Part shown: one piece after another, positions 44,701 to 55,805 of the stretch
How positions within the stretch are numbered: position 1 is the first letter of the stretch
How the letters are laid out: the number at the start of each line of letters is the position of its first letter
From: Sorghum bicolor
Taxonomy: Eukaryota; Streptophyta; Magnoliopsida; Poales; Poaceae
Direction: 5' to 3'
NCBI RefSeq assembly: GCF_000003195.3
Contig: NC_012871.2
Coordinates: 1,041,997-1,105,996, forward strand
Length of the DNA stretch: 64,000 nucleotides
Made by a program: the position numbers and the translations under genes
The notes under the pieces: generated by a model
Seen by the model: the letters and a program-made list of their open reading frames with translations, nothing else
Told to the model about the DNA's origin: nothing
The model's database searches: none

Positions 44701-44941
44701 GGCCTTGTTTAGTTTTAAATTTTTTTTTGCAAAATGGAACTGTAGCACTTTTATTTTTATTTGTAATTATTGTTCAATCATGGACTAACTAGGCTCAAAA
44801 GATTCGTCTCGCAAATTACAGTCAAATTGTGTAATTAGTTATGATTTTTATCTATATTTAATGTTCCATGCACGCTCTGTTAAATTCGATGTGACAGGGA
44901 ATCTAAAGTTTTTTGTAAAATTTTTTAGAACTAAACAGACC
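44701..44941 (+). mobile_element. GGCCTTGTTTAG-family MITE with TTG duplication
   Basis: 241 bp; starts GGCCTTGTTTAGTTTT, ends AGAACTAAACAGACC, flanked by TTG at 44698-44700 and 44942-44944. Confidence 0.85.
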
Positions 44942-45060
44942 TTGGATAGCCAGTGTGTGTGCAAAATAAATGGTAGTGTTTGATCGAGTCTCCTCAATTT
45001 TATTATGTAAAACAGGTAAGGAATCGTAGTATGGATGGGGACAGCTCTGACCTCTGACTC

Positions 45061-45180
45061 AATCTGTGTAATTAGTTTTTATTTTCGTCTATATTTAATA
45101 CTCTATGTATACGTCTAAAGATTCGATGTGACGGGGAATCTGAAAAGTTTTACAAAATTTTTGGGGAACTAAATAAGGCC
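45061..45180 (+). mobile_element. GGCCTTGTTTAG-family MITE, right half only
   Basis: Contains the right core (GATTCGATGTGACGGGGAAT) and terminus GGAACTAAATAAGGCC; lies about 240 bp upstream of the NLR-like ATG at 45419. Confidence 0.7.
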
Positions 45181-45418
45181 CAATCAGATAAGGAAAAGGC
45201 AAAAAGGAGTTGGTAGGGTCAAAGATGAAATATCACGAGTAAGGAGTATTGAATTGGACCAACCTCTCGCATGACTTAGTGTGTCTCTTTTTATCTCTCT
45301 CACATGTTATTAAGACGTCCTGGCATCCTCAGAAATATCTACACATTTCTCCATAGATCATATTCATTCTCTCCTCCAGCTTCTGTTGGTTATCTTCCTG
45401 TTCGTGATCGAGTCTGTA

Positions 45419-46105
45419 ATGGAGACTATTCTTTCTGTGCTCCTGGGTGAACTGGTCTCTAGATCCATAAATTCCTTCATCAGCAAAAGCTCTAAGCTGA
45501 AAGTACAAGATGTGGAGGACAGCCTACAAAGGGTTCTCCTTCGGGCACAGGTCATTATCAACGAGGCCACAGGAAGGCATATCACGAATGAAGCTATGCT
45601 GCAGCAGCTGGACATGCTGAGAGATGCTATGTACCAAGGCAATTACATACTTGACACTTTCAGGTACCAATCTAATGATGTGGAGGACGCCAAGGATCCT
45701 GTTGTGAGTCATTCTTTCCCTCCGTCCAAAGTAAATTCTCTGAAATGGATATATTATTCTTCCAATAGAAAGACACAAATTTTGGAACCACTCCAAGATG
45801 TCCTTGACAATTTGAACTCTATGATACTCGATGTGAAAGAGCTGGTTGTGTTCTTGGCGAGCTACCCTCGCATATACCGTCAGCCTTATAGCATGCATCT
45901 ATTGCTGAGCAACTGCATGTTTGGCCGACAGATGGAAGCACAACTTGTCACAAGTTTCCTGTTGCATACACAACCAGGCGGTTCTGATAAAGAATTGGAG
46001 GTCCTACCAATTGTTGGTCCATACCGAGTCGGCAAGAGCACCCTTGTCTCTCATGTTTGCAAGGATGAAAGGGTCCGTGAACATTTCTCTAAAATTTGTT
46101 TTTGA
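45419..46105 (+). pseudogene. NLR-like protein (CC plus P-loop), truncated by frameshift
   Basis: The ATG at 45419 (METILSVLLGELVSRS) aligns with the starts of the two intact family members. The N-terminal 90 residues form a coiled-coil Rx-type region (GRHITNEAMLQQLDMLRDAM, YQGNYILDT). The nucleotide-binding P-loop GPYRVGKSTL follows at about residue 198. The frame stops at 46103-46105 just after VREHFSKICF. The fragment copy at 49.3 kb has one more base in the same T-rich run (AATTTTATTTTTG versus AATTTGTTTTTG) and reads through, so a single-base deletion explains the break. The rest of the protein continues in the frame starting at 46096. It may be a sequencing error in a homopolymer. NLRs act as intracellular immune receptors; this family lacks LRRs. 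Confidence 0.85.
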
Positions 46106-46878
46106 ATAGCCATGAGTTTACATATTATTACGATCTCACTACACTCACAAAAAGATGTGCAATGGAACATCAAAATAATGTGTTGACCTCAAACAAAGAT
46201 AGGAAATTCCTAGTTGTTGTTGAATTAGTTGGTGATGTTAATGAAGATGAATGGAATATGTTCTGTTCTTCTTGTAAACAGCGACTACCAAGGGGTAGCA
46301 AAATCATAGTCACAAGCCAGTCTGACAAGATTGTCAAGTTCGGAACAACACCACATGGAGAGTTTTGGTATTTCTTTAAGACTCTTACATTTGGAACCAT
46401 GGACCCCAAGATGCACCCAAGGTTTGCTCATGTGGCCATGGAGATAGGTATGATGCTGAGCGTGTGCCACGTTGGTGCAAACTTAACTGCTTCTTTGCTG
46501 ATGACCAACTTTGACATCCACTTTTGGTACAAGGTTTTAACCTTTATAAGAGGGACCACCAAGAATAATATCTCCAAACATGGTGGACATCCATTTGGTC
46601 TTATAAACCAGAACAAGCCTGCACAGAGTCAGTGTTGGAGTATGTCATCACCTTCTAAAGATCTTGTACTTTATTGTGATTATTTTGAACGCCCATCACA
46701 CGAGGAGACTCCAAGGATCAGATTCAAAGATGTAATTTTTGGGAAGGTTAGGCCTCATGGGAAATTTGAGCTCCTATCATGGAGGTCTCAAATTCCGCCT
46801 TACTATAGTTATCTTGCCTCTTGTGAGATTCGAGAGCGAAAAACTATAGCTACCAAAAGGAAGCATTCTACTAACTGA
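46096..46878 (+). pseudogene. NLR-like protein, second half after the frameshift
   Basis: Continues the broken gene: FLNSHEFTYYYDLTTL, the kinase-2 region FLVVVELVGD, the RNBS-B-like GSKIIVTSQSD, FWYFFKTLTFGTMDP (RNBS-C-like) and a C-terminal domain ending WRSQIPPYYSYLASCEIRER then a basic tail KRKHS. Relative to the 49.3-kb copy, eight codons between GTT and HGEFWYFF are missing in frame (24 bp). No LRRs follow. The first ATG here is internal and not a true start. Confidence 0.82.
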
Positions 46879-46879
46879 A

Positions 46880-48800
46880 TATGGAATCACGTTTGTGAAT
46901 TGGATGAACTGTTTTTAGGCTTGATGAGGTGAAATGGTGTGAATTACACATGTTCTGATAGGTGTCCCAGGTTGTAGCATAGTCATGCTTGATGGGGGAT
47001 TTCAGGTTGTATCATTTTTGTGATATGAATTACTTGCTGTTGGCTTCACTAGAAATTGCATCTTCTTAATTATGTTTACATCTGCAAATCATTTTGTCAG
47101 CAGCGTGTACTAGTTGTTGGTTGTTAGAATGAGATGGAGAAAGTTATAACTTTCATGTTGCGAGGCAAGAAGACAGCATCTCTTTGAGCAGTTGGCGGTT
47201 GTAGAAAACTCCAAAATTTTGTTTCAAAACCACCCTAGCCCACATAGCGCCAACAAAGTTATGTTGGACGTGCCAGAATGACCAGAAGCCATGGAAACGG
47301 CCACCTGAAAACGGCAGAAATTTGTGACCACTAGGATTCAAGAGGACGGTGGGAGTAGAAAACCCCTAAAACTCGTTATTTGCAAGCTAAAACTGACTCG
47401 AAAATATTATGTCAGATACCACACATCTTGGTTAAATGCATGGTGCATCCAGATCCTATGACATGCATCCAGTTGTTTCCACACCTCAAAAGCACTTGAA
47501 ATCTTTGCACTGTAGCTCAGAGTGTGTGCGTGCGTGTTGAGCATCAGTATCAATTCGCAAAAAAAAAACAAAGAAAAAAGAAAAAAAAGAAACATGCATG
47601 GTGGAAATATGAAAATCATCCACGGAGAGCCGGATGGCCCAAAACTACCTGAGGCCACATATAGTTGCCAAGCGCGGCAAGGCAAGGCCCCAGGGGACTT
47701 GTCGATGAAACATGTCTCGTTACTAATTGCAATTTTTTTTTGGGTTTAATTAGCCGGAAAGGCCTGCCTGAAACCAATTGACTGGGCTGATCCCTCCAGG
47801 AAAAAAGAAAGGGAAAAAAAGAAAAAAAAACAATTGGCTGGAGCATTATTCAGGGAGGGATAATCTGAGGTCAATGAGGAGAAATTATTCAAAAACCAGC
47901 CCCTTTGGGCGGTCAGATAGCAGCACAGATAACTCGTTTTGTCGGCAAAGGAGGACAGCCACACATACTTATCAACGAGCTTCTGGCTCAATTTGGAGAG
48001 CCAAATTCTATGTAGGACAATCGAACGTGCTTGAATGACTAGAAGTCTAGAAGCATCGAATCAACCAAAAGGAACACTGTAAACTCATGGGCAATTTTAG
48101 ACCTGATATCGATCTGCAGCGTGATCCCAGTGTTCGTGGTGTCAAGGAAGCGCGATTGCAAGTTCAGGTGGCTAGAATTGAGGTGAAACAGAAGTTTAGG
48201 AATTGGAGCAGCTTCCATGCACTCGTTGTAAAAAATAAAAAAAAACTCCCAAGGATCTTTCTAGGTTTAATATATCAATATATAAAATTCCAAACTTGTT
48301 CCTCTAAAGAATTAAAGCAATGCTGAGAGAAAATAAAAGAGACGGCAAGAGACACATATACCCTTCGCTTAACTTCCTAATTTATTGAAATATGATCCTA
48401 TTCCACATGATGGTACAATCTAAGTTTACTTATATAAAATATGGTAACCACTCAATTACTTTTATCTCATGTATTTTTATTTAAGTAAGCATTATCTTCT
48501 TGTTCTCCGAATGTATTATATTTGTGGACTCCTCTCAAATGCTAGAAGGCATCAGTCTATTCCAGGACAGAGGGAGTAATCATAAGAAGATTGAGTGAAA
48601 CTCATGTAGTGTTTTTTAAAAAGTTATCTATATATAATCAACAAAGGAAAGTTTGCGAGTTGCATGACAATATTAAATCCTATGGTACTACGCGATTAAG
48701 AGATCATAGATGGTTACTCTACTTGATGTGCAACACAGCGGAAGAAGATTTGGAGCAACCTGATCCAATGACATGCACCTTTATATGATGGAAGTAAGCG
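46880..48800. other. Intergenic, no gene recognised
   Basis: The first part is probably 3' UTR of the NLR-like gene. Later parts hold A-rich runs (about 47560-47600 and 47800-47830) and a Stowaway-type right half (GGACAGAGGGAGTA, about 48564-48577). No coding region supported. Confidence 0.35.
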
Positions 48801-48854
48801 TACATGATAAATTTTAGGGTGTCCAAGTCATGATAGCTTAGGGCTAGGGTTAAA

Positions 48855-48918
48855 TTCAGAGCTCGACGCCATGATTCACGGTGCGGAGCCTCGACACCAT
48901 AAATTGTGGCGCCGAGCT
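48855..48918. repeat. GAGCTCGRCGCCA inverted repeat (hairpin)
   Basis: GAGCTCGACGCCA near 48860 and its complement TGGCGCCGAGCTC near 48905 flank CCTCGACACCATAAATTG, giving a GC-rich hairpin in AT-rich surroundings. Confidence 0.55.
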
Positions 48919-48954
48919 CTAGCCACGTCAGCGTCACATCGCCAGCCACTACCA

Positions 48955-49267
48955 TAGAGGATTTTTAGGGGCGGCTAAAGAGCATTTGTAGGGACAATTT
49001 TGCTAACCGCCCCTAAGAAGGGGTTGCTACAAATCCTTGTTTTGTAGGGGTGGTTGGCCAGCCATCCCAACAAATCAAGCTTTTAGGGGCAACTCAAGAT
49101 TCCAGAAAATAAGAAATCGGCCAAAAAAAATAGCATTTTTTTAATCCAGGGAGCTCCCCACAGAGGGATATCCATTGCAAAAAATATAGCAAGCCACAAC
49201 ATTTTTCACACATTTTGCCAACCACCCCTATGAAAGGGTTGCTACAAATCCCTGATTTGTAGGGGTC
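48955..49267. repeat. Transposon-like subterminal repeats, element ends not found
   Basis: Units such as GGGTTGCTACAAATCC (about 49021 and 49239) and TTTGTAGGGG (three times), with the inverted form CCGCCCCTA, resemble CACTA-type subterminal arrays. The array stops exactly at the junction with the NLR-like fragment. Confidence 0.5.
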
Positions 49268-50150
49268 CTACCAATTGTTGGTCCTTATAGAGTTGGCAAG
49301 AGCACCCTTGTCTCTCATGTTTGCAAGTATGAAAGAGTCCGTGAACATTTCTTGCAAATTTTATTTTTGAATAGTCATGATTTTACATACTATGATCTCA
49401 GTACCATCACAAAAGAATGTGCAAGGGAGCATGAAAATAATGTGTTAACCTCAAACGAAGATATAAGATTACTAGTTGTTGTTGAATTAGTTGGTGATGT
49501 TAATGAAGATGCATGGAATAGGTTTTGTTCTTCTTGTAAACAACGGCTGCCAAAGGGTTGTAAAATCATAGTCTAAGCCGGTCTGACAAGACTATCAAGT
49601 TTGGAACAACATCACCTTTGTGTTTAAAGTATATATCCCATGAAGAGTTTTGGTATTTCTTTAAGATGCTTACATTTGGAACCATGGACCCCAAGATGCA
49701 CCCAAGGTTTGCTCACATGGCCATGGAGATAGCTAGGATGCAGTGCTTCTGTCTCATTGGTGCAAACATGACTGCTTCTGTGCGGAGGACCAACTTTGAA
49801 ATCCGCTTTTGGTGCAAGGTTTTAACCTTCATAAGAGGGAGCACCCAGAATAATATCTCCAAACATGGTGGGCATTCATTTCATCTTATAAACCATAACA
49901 AGCCTGCATAGTGTTGGAGTATGACATCACCTTCTAAAGATCTTGTACTTTATTGTGATTATTTTGAACGCCCTTCACATGAGGAGACTCCAAGGATCAG
50001 ATTCCAAGATGTAATTTTTGGGAAGGTTAGGCCTCAAGGAAATTTGAGCTCCTATCATGGAGATCTCAGATTCCACCTTACTATAGTTATCTTGCCTCTT
50101 GTGAGATTCGAGAGCGAAAAACTACAGCTTCCAGGATGAAGCGCCAGAAT
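49266..50150 (+). pseudogene. NLR-like family fragment lacking its N-terminus
   Basis: Homology to the 45.4-46.9 kb copy begins abruptly at TCCTACCAATTGTTGGTCC (about 49268), just before the P-loop GPYRVGKSTL, and runs to about 50140. It keeps the base missing from the 46.1-kb copy, but has its own lesions: ACA to TAA after GCKIIV (49574), a stop at 49909 where several codons are deleted (NKPA then stop), and a one-base loss near 50037 that scrambles the C-terminus. The coiled-coil domain is absent. It is a dead partial duplicate. Confidence 0.88.
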
Positions 50151-50160
50151 CAAATTGAAG

Positions 50161-50360
50161 TGTACCTTTTATTTCATTTCTATTTGTGTGGATTGTGCCC
50201 GATGGGTTAAACACTGTTGGTTTTTCTCCTCATGGATTTGTTTTATTTCATTTCTACAGATTCCATAAGTGTACAACCATAAGTGTAAAACCTTATGATC
50301 CTCATAGAAATGAAATAAGGTACAACAGTGTTTAAACACTGTTGGTTAAACCTTATGGTT
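50161..50360. repeat. Fold-back sequence after the NLR-like fragment
   Basis: GTACCTTTTATTTCATTTCT (about 50161) and its inverted counterpart AGAAATGAAATAAGGTAC (about 50305) flank a 120-bp loop, with a second palindrome AACAGTGTTTAAACACTGTT at about 50327. Confidence 0.6.
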
Positions 50361-50619
50361 TTGTTTTATGGTTAACATTAGGATAGCACCACGCAATCCC
50401 CAAACAATCTCCCATGGTTTGTCTGTTGTAATCCCCCAATTGAGCATTCGTAACATGAAGAACACCCTACTGCTGGAGTAGGGCTCAGATGCCTAAACCA
50501 TGACAAACCAATCTCTGTCCCTTCCATGTTTTAAGTGTCTAAGCCACCAGAGACCCACACACCGACCTCTCACGAGCAACCCCGATGCTCTCCGCGTGGT
50601 TATGAACCTGCGACAATAG

Positions 50620-51290
50620 CACTACAAGGAACCTGTTAATCCATGATAAAAATTTTGCGTCATGCATCACAAAAAACCGTCACTAGAAAACATCTGTGAT
50701 GGTTTCAGAGATCATCATGAATTGAACGTCATGGATTAATCCCCGTGATGATTTATCGAAATTTATCATGGATTAACGGAATCAGTGATGGTTTTAAACT
50801 ATCACAATAGAGCCTGAGGCTTAATTAGCCCAGCCGAGCCCATTTCATGTGATAAAAAATAACTATCATGGATAAATTGCCACATCATTATAGATGTTTA
50901 CATGGCTTCTTATGTGGATGATAACATGGATGATGATGTGTGTGATGACATCACCATCCTAACCCATTTTATTGATAGCCCAACATCAAAGATGGGCCAC
51001 TTTTAGCTTGTTTTCAGCCCATTTTGAATTTACTTCAGTCCATTTGCAATCTATTTTCAGCCCCATATTCTGGTTTTAGCCCATTTTTCAATTTATTTTT
51101 TAGCTTTTTTCAGTCAATCCGTATAAAATCATACACTATGATGATATGGATAAAATCGTCACGAGTCAGCTGGCCAGAAATATCTAGTGGTGCACAACCA
51201 TGATGAAATCACTGATTGTGTCTGTTAGTGATGGTTTGTAAATCAGTTGTCACTGAGAATCCATCACGGATTAACAAGTTTCTTGTAGTG
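50620..51290. mobile_element. Non-autonomous CACTA-like element, 671 bp
   Basis: Starts CACTACAAGGAACCTGTTAA and its reverse-complemented right end starts CACTACAAGAAACTTGTTAA. Subterminal copies of GTGATGGTTT, ATCACGGATTAA and CCATGATAAA occur in both orientations, as in CACTA elements. No transposase. A 3-bp target duplication is not evident (TAG left, AGT right). Confidence 0.8.
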
Positions 51291-52309
51291 AGTCATCATC
51301 GTCTAGATCGATGCCAAAGCTCCAAGATTAACAACTAGTATAGCACAAATTTAACGTTGTCAAGAACTAGTGCTTAAGGTTTAATTTGCTCAGCTCTCTA
51401 AAGCTCACAAAGCTCTCAAACTTGCTCCCTAATTCAAAGGATTTGTCGACTATCACTCAAATATCACAAAGGGTAAATTGGGAGATCTCACTAGGCTATT
51501 CCAAAGTCAAATATATCAGTAGACTGCGCATCACCAGCCCTCTAGTGATTGTGGGACAGGACATAAAAGCCCTCCCACAAAAACTAGCCATTAGGAGATT
51601 TTGAGACAAAATTGGCCTAGGATAGTTTATGAAACCAGCCTGAGCCAAATTTTCTAGATACTAGCCATTATAAACTGCCAAAATCGGCCTTGGAAGTTTT
51701 TTCTAGCCTCTACTAAAATAAATCCTATTTGCCATGTTAGTTTCTTTGATTTCTCACTTAGGTATTTTAGCCACTTTTAGGCCTCATCTAGTATTAAGTG
51801 TTGCATTCCTATTGACCGTATGCCAAACCTATACTAAAGAATTAAAGATGAATAATTTATTCCAGTTGTTATTCTTCCAAAATAATGTCCCTTCCTCAAT
51901 TTTGAGCATTTTAGGGGTTTGAACACCTTCATTGTCTTGAGCTAAACAACCTTGAGCTATGACTTTGGATTTCTCAAACCATTTGATCAAGATTACACTT
52001 TCCATCTAGATGTCATCTTTTCAAATAATTCAACAATGATTGATCCTCCACATGAATATGCTTATATAGTTTGAATAGTACATGCAAGTACCCTCTTCTT
52101 CATCTTAGCCATGGTCCCTCGATCATCATGACATTGCATTCTCTTCATCTTCACTTTATCAAGCCATTGAGTCATTTTTTTCATCTTTGAGATCACATTG
52201 AAAACTATTTCATTTGCATTGTTATCTTTCGCTTGATTTGAGCTAGCAAGCTTCATTAGTGAGACCATTCTTTATGAAATCACTTATGTGTCATCTTCAT
52301 TCAACACCA
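51291..52309. other. Intergenic, no gene recognised
   Basis: No element ends or coding region supported. Confidence 0.3.
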
Positions 52310-52550
52310 GGGCATGCAAACGGATCAGATACGTGACAAATATCACTGATATTATATTTGTTTTCATACTTCTATTTGGATTTGAATACGTATAGTCTTA
52401 GCTATATTGTATACGATACAATTGGATATCGCTATCATAAATATGCGATTTGAGTATTTGGATACAGATATGGTAGTGAATATCCAGACTCACATATGGA
52501 CAGATCTAAACTCCTCTAAATAGATTTGGTCTCGAATAAAAACTATTTGT
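52310..52550 (-). mobile_element. Decayed copy of the hAT-like family at 28.2 kb
   Basis: Contains AAACGGATCAGATACG, ATATCACTGATATTATATTT and GGATATCGCTATC, matching the 28178-28437 element in reverse orientation but with many changes. Ends not defined. Confidence 0.55.
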
Positions 52551-53324
52551 TTGCACCTGTATTCAACTCACATGCTTGTCAATTCATCTTTTATAAAATA
52601 CAAATTCCATCTTGCACAATATGGCTAAGATTATCTGAGAGACCAATAGATATCCATCAAAACATGTCTCTTTTATCAATTACACCTAGGACCAAATTTC
52701 TGCAATTCTCATGAAATTCATTAGTCTCTTAACCTTGTTGTCATTCAATGCACTAAAACCCACTTAGGGCCTAGATGTACTTTCACCATCTAGGTTCAGT
52801 TCACTGACTTGTCATTTGGTATCCAATATGCACTTCAGACATGTAAGACACTAGTGTCTACTTGATAAATTTTCTCCACAACAACATATAAGTTTACTAA
52901 TATACATGGGAAATTGGTGTGGATACACATCATTTCAAATATCCCTACATATATTGTAGTAGTGTAGATAGAGAATCAAGAAAAAAGTGAATCTTTGGCT
53001 TCGGAATGCATGTGCTAGATGTCAAGTACCCTCTGCTCTCATAGAGAGTTATATGTTCAATGATCATATGTTTTACATTTTCATGCTCGAAAATGTAAAT
53101 TATAGGCATGTAAAATTTTCTAGTTGACTTGAATGCACTAAGACGATAACAGAAACCATCCATTTATTCAGTTACATTATTTGACTAAAAATCATAGTAA
53201 AGGTAAGAAATGCACACACTTATAACGTACAATAGCATCCTGCAGGCTTAGGGTTTACATTTGAGAGAGAACATAATATGGATACATATGATTGACTCTC
53301 GTGGATAGAGTTTTATCCAGTAAA

Positions 53325-54824
53325 CTATCTCAGAAATTTCCTCTTCTTGCCCTGCTTATTCTCGGTAACCTTCCTCTCAAACTCAATAATCTTGCAGCTA
53401 TATATGTACTTGTGATATGGTGGCAAGTGAGATTTCCAAACTAGTACCTCAAATTTGCCATTAGGCACAACAGTCATAGATATAGCTTCTGTCACAGTTA
53501 TGTTGGGAGCTTCTTCATCATCGAGTGCTATCCGACCATGGCTGTCAACTACAAAGTATTGTGTAGCTTTAGTTACTCTACGGAAAAATCTATGATCATT
53601 TTCCATTCCCAAATTGCTTAGGTCTTTTCTAGATAAGCATTCATTTTGCAGCCTATTCTCCCTCAAGAACTCAAGAATTTTGTGCCAACTCTGAGGGCCA
53701 ACGTTGGCCTTTAACAAGTTGGCTAGGTTGTTTAGATCTATGAAAGACCCAGCGAATGTTGCACCTTGGTGAAAATACTCATCAAGTATTGTCACTGCTA
53801 TGGATGATAACTTTGGGAGCTCTTCAGAGTCTGCACTTCCAAACAGAAGTGCCTTGAAGAAGTACCAATATGCCTCTTGTGACAAAAAGTTCAAGCTAAG
53901 AGCTTGCGTTGTTCCAAAGTTTATAACATCCTTTGACAAGCTTGTGACTATAAATTTACTTTTGGTTGAAACATTATAAGAAGATTGCAATAATCTTTTC
54001 CATGTGCTAGCATCAATATTCCCAACTACTTCAACAATAACCAGATTTTTTTCATCACCGGAGTCATCATTGTGATGTTTGATTCTAGCTCGATCTCTAA
54101 AGGTGCATTGCCTCTCTTCCCTTAAATCATAGTCGCTTAAGAGAATAATACGAGTAAAGTGATTACGCACCCTTTCATCACGGCAAACATGCTCAATAAG
54201 TGTAGTCTTTCCAACTTTTCTTGGACCAACAATTGGTAGGACACCAATATTTCCATCAACAGGATGTTCTTCATACAGCAAGAAGTTAATGACATGTTCA
54301 AACTCCACTTGGCGACCAAACATGCAGTTTCCAATAAACAGATATGTGCTATATGGCTGGCGGAACATGGGAGGGTAATTTTTCAAGAAAACAACAAACT
54401 CATTCATACCAGTGATGGTGGTCTCCACACATGCAAGCATATCCTCTATCTCTTTCAAGTCATTGTTTTTACTTCGAGAAGAGAAACAAATACGTTTAGT
54501 AGGATTGAATTTAGACCGAGATAAGGAGCGGCTCGCACCATGTTCGTAGGCCTCTTCCTGGGCTTGATGCTGTACTGAAGTGTCTAGCATGTAGTAGCCT
54601 TGGTACATCACTTCTCTTATCATGTTAAGTTGCTGAAGCATTGCCTGGTTTGTGATGTGCCTCCCCTCTGCCTCCTTGACAGTGACCTGAATCCGCATAA
54701 GCATCCACTGTAATCTCTGCCTGCTCTCCTCCTTTGACGATGCTGGCCTTATGTATCTGTTAATCAAGAAGGAGATGTATCTAGTGACAAGTTCACCCAC
54801 TACTGCAGAGATGATTGCCTCCAT
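53325..54824 (-). CDS. NLR-like protein without LRRs (CC plus divergent NB-ARC), 499 aa
   Basis: The ORF is intact; the ATG at 54824 (MEAIISAVVGELVTRY) aligns with the family start, so the in-frame GTG upstream is not used. Residues 1-100 are a coiled-coil Rx-like region (GRHITNQAMLQQLNMIREVM, YQGYYMLDTS). The P-loop GPRKVGKTTL is at 200-209, an RNBS-A-like CRDERVRNHF at 214-223, and the kinase-2 position LVIVEVVGN at 261-269, where typical NLRs have hhhhDD. FIVTSLSKD near 291 corresponds to RNBS-B and AYWYFFKALLFGS near 318 to RNBS-C. No clear GLPL or MHD motif and no LRR follow. The last 100 residues form a family-specific region with VWKSHLPPYHKYIYSCKI and a basic tail GKKRKF. A role in immunity is inferred from family only. 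Confidence 0.88.
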   Translation of the reverse strand: MEAIISAVVGELVTRYISFLINRYIRPASSKEESRQRLQWMLMRIQVTVKEAEGRHITNQAMLQQLNMIREVMYQGYYMLDTSVQHQAQEEAYEHGASRSLSRSKFNPTKRICFSSRSKNNDLKEIEDMLACVETTITGMNEFVVFLKNYPPMFRQPYSTYLFIGNCMFGRQVEFEHVINFLLYEEHPVDGNIGVLPIVGPRKVGKTTLIEHVCRDERVRNHFTRIILLSDYDLREERQCTFRDRARIKHHNDDSGDEKNLVIVEVVGNIDASTWKRLLQSSYNVSTKSKFIVTSLSKDVINFGTTQALSLNFLSQEAYWYFFKALLFGSADSEELPKLSSIAVTILDEYFHQGATFAGSFIDLNNLANLLKANVGPQSWHKILEFLRENRLQNECLSRKDLSNLGMENDHRFFRRVTKATQYFVVDSHGRIALDDEEAPNITVTEAISMTVVPNGKFEVLVWKSHLPPYHKYIYSCKIIEFERKVTENKQGKKRKFLR

Positions 54825-54829
54825 TTTCG

Positions 54830-55758
54830 GAAACACTAGAGTTGCAGGATGACTACTGGTGGATCAAAAAGGGCTGAGACGAGAGTCATATATGCAACGT
54901 CCAGTACAGTCTACGTTTCTCCAGGTGATGTTGGTGCATGGTCTTCATTTTAATTTCTTTGACAAAGCCTCTCACACGTAGTTGAATATCATGACGTAGA
55001 AGACTTGCAAAGACTCTGTAGACGCCTGGTCCACATCCAACCGTACCGAAAAAGACAAAACTAACGTTGCAGTTAACTTAATTTTCTGTATCTTTATAGA
55101 TAAAAAAAAAGTGTATCGTCCGGCCTGGGCTCACGTTTTAGTTAATACCGTTTCAAATATTTCACTCTTCTGGTACAATAATGGCCGAAATACAAGTTGA
55201 AACATCTTGGGGTCATATGGTATGTGATACAGAGAGTTACTAGTTTTCTGAGTTGAAACAACATGCCTATTTGTACGTAATGGTTTGCTGTGGACTTTGA
55301 AAAATATGTTTCTAGTGTTGTATTGGCTCTTGGATAAGAGCTAGGTCGGATTTGCTGTGCACTTTAACAATTAGAAGGTGTGGGCTTTGCTTTCGTTTTG
55401 TAAAAACCGATCGAAGTTGTCTTTGATCAAGTCTTTCAACTTTTTCCTTGATCACATAAAAGATTTACGCGCCTTTGTATTAAGATAGAGAAAAAGTTCA
55501 AGCCTCTCCTTGATTTGAACAAGACTAGAAATGATAAAAGAAAAGGAGTTCAGATGTTGATGGCTCCGGCCGGGTCACTAAGCCATGGCTCGAAAGTCAA
55601 AAGATCAACGTTTCTCCGCTGGCACGTAGGGGACTTGCAGTTGCAAAGTAGTTGCTGTAGGTGACTTGGACTACTGGAGTGCTGGGCTAACTTGACCAAT
55701 AACGTGTCCCTCCCTCCATTCCCGACCGCTTGCGGCGTTGTCTTCCGGAAGGCTTTGC
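54830..55758. other. Upstream region of the NLR-like gene, no further gene recognised
   Basis: It should contain the promoter of the minus-strand gene starting at 54824; no convincing TATA was singled out. Confidence 0.3.
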
Positions 55759-55805
55759 TCTCTTCTTCTTCTTCTTCTTCTTCTTCTTCTTCTTCTTCTT
55801 CTTTT
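55759..55805 (+). repeat. (TTC)n microsatellite
   Basis: About 15 TTC units. Open frames across it give poly-Ser, poly-Glu or poly-Arg and are not genes. Confidence 0.95.

Noticed and set aside
54825..54836. Upstream GTG start for the 53.3-kb NLR-like protein
   Set aside because: The ATG four codons downstream aligns with the paralogues.
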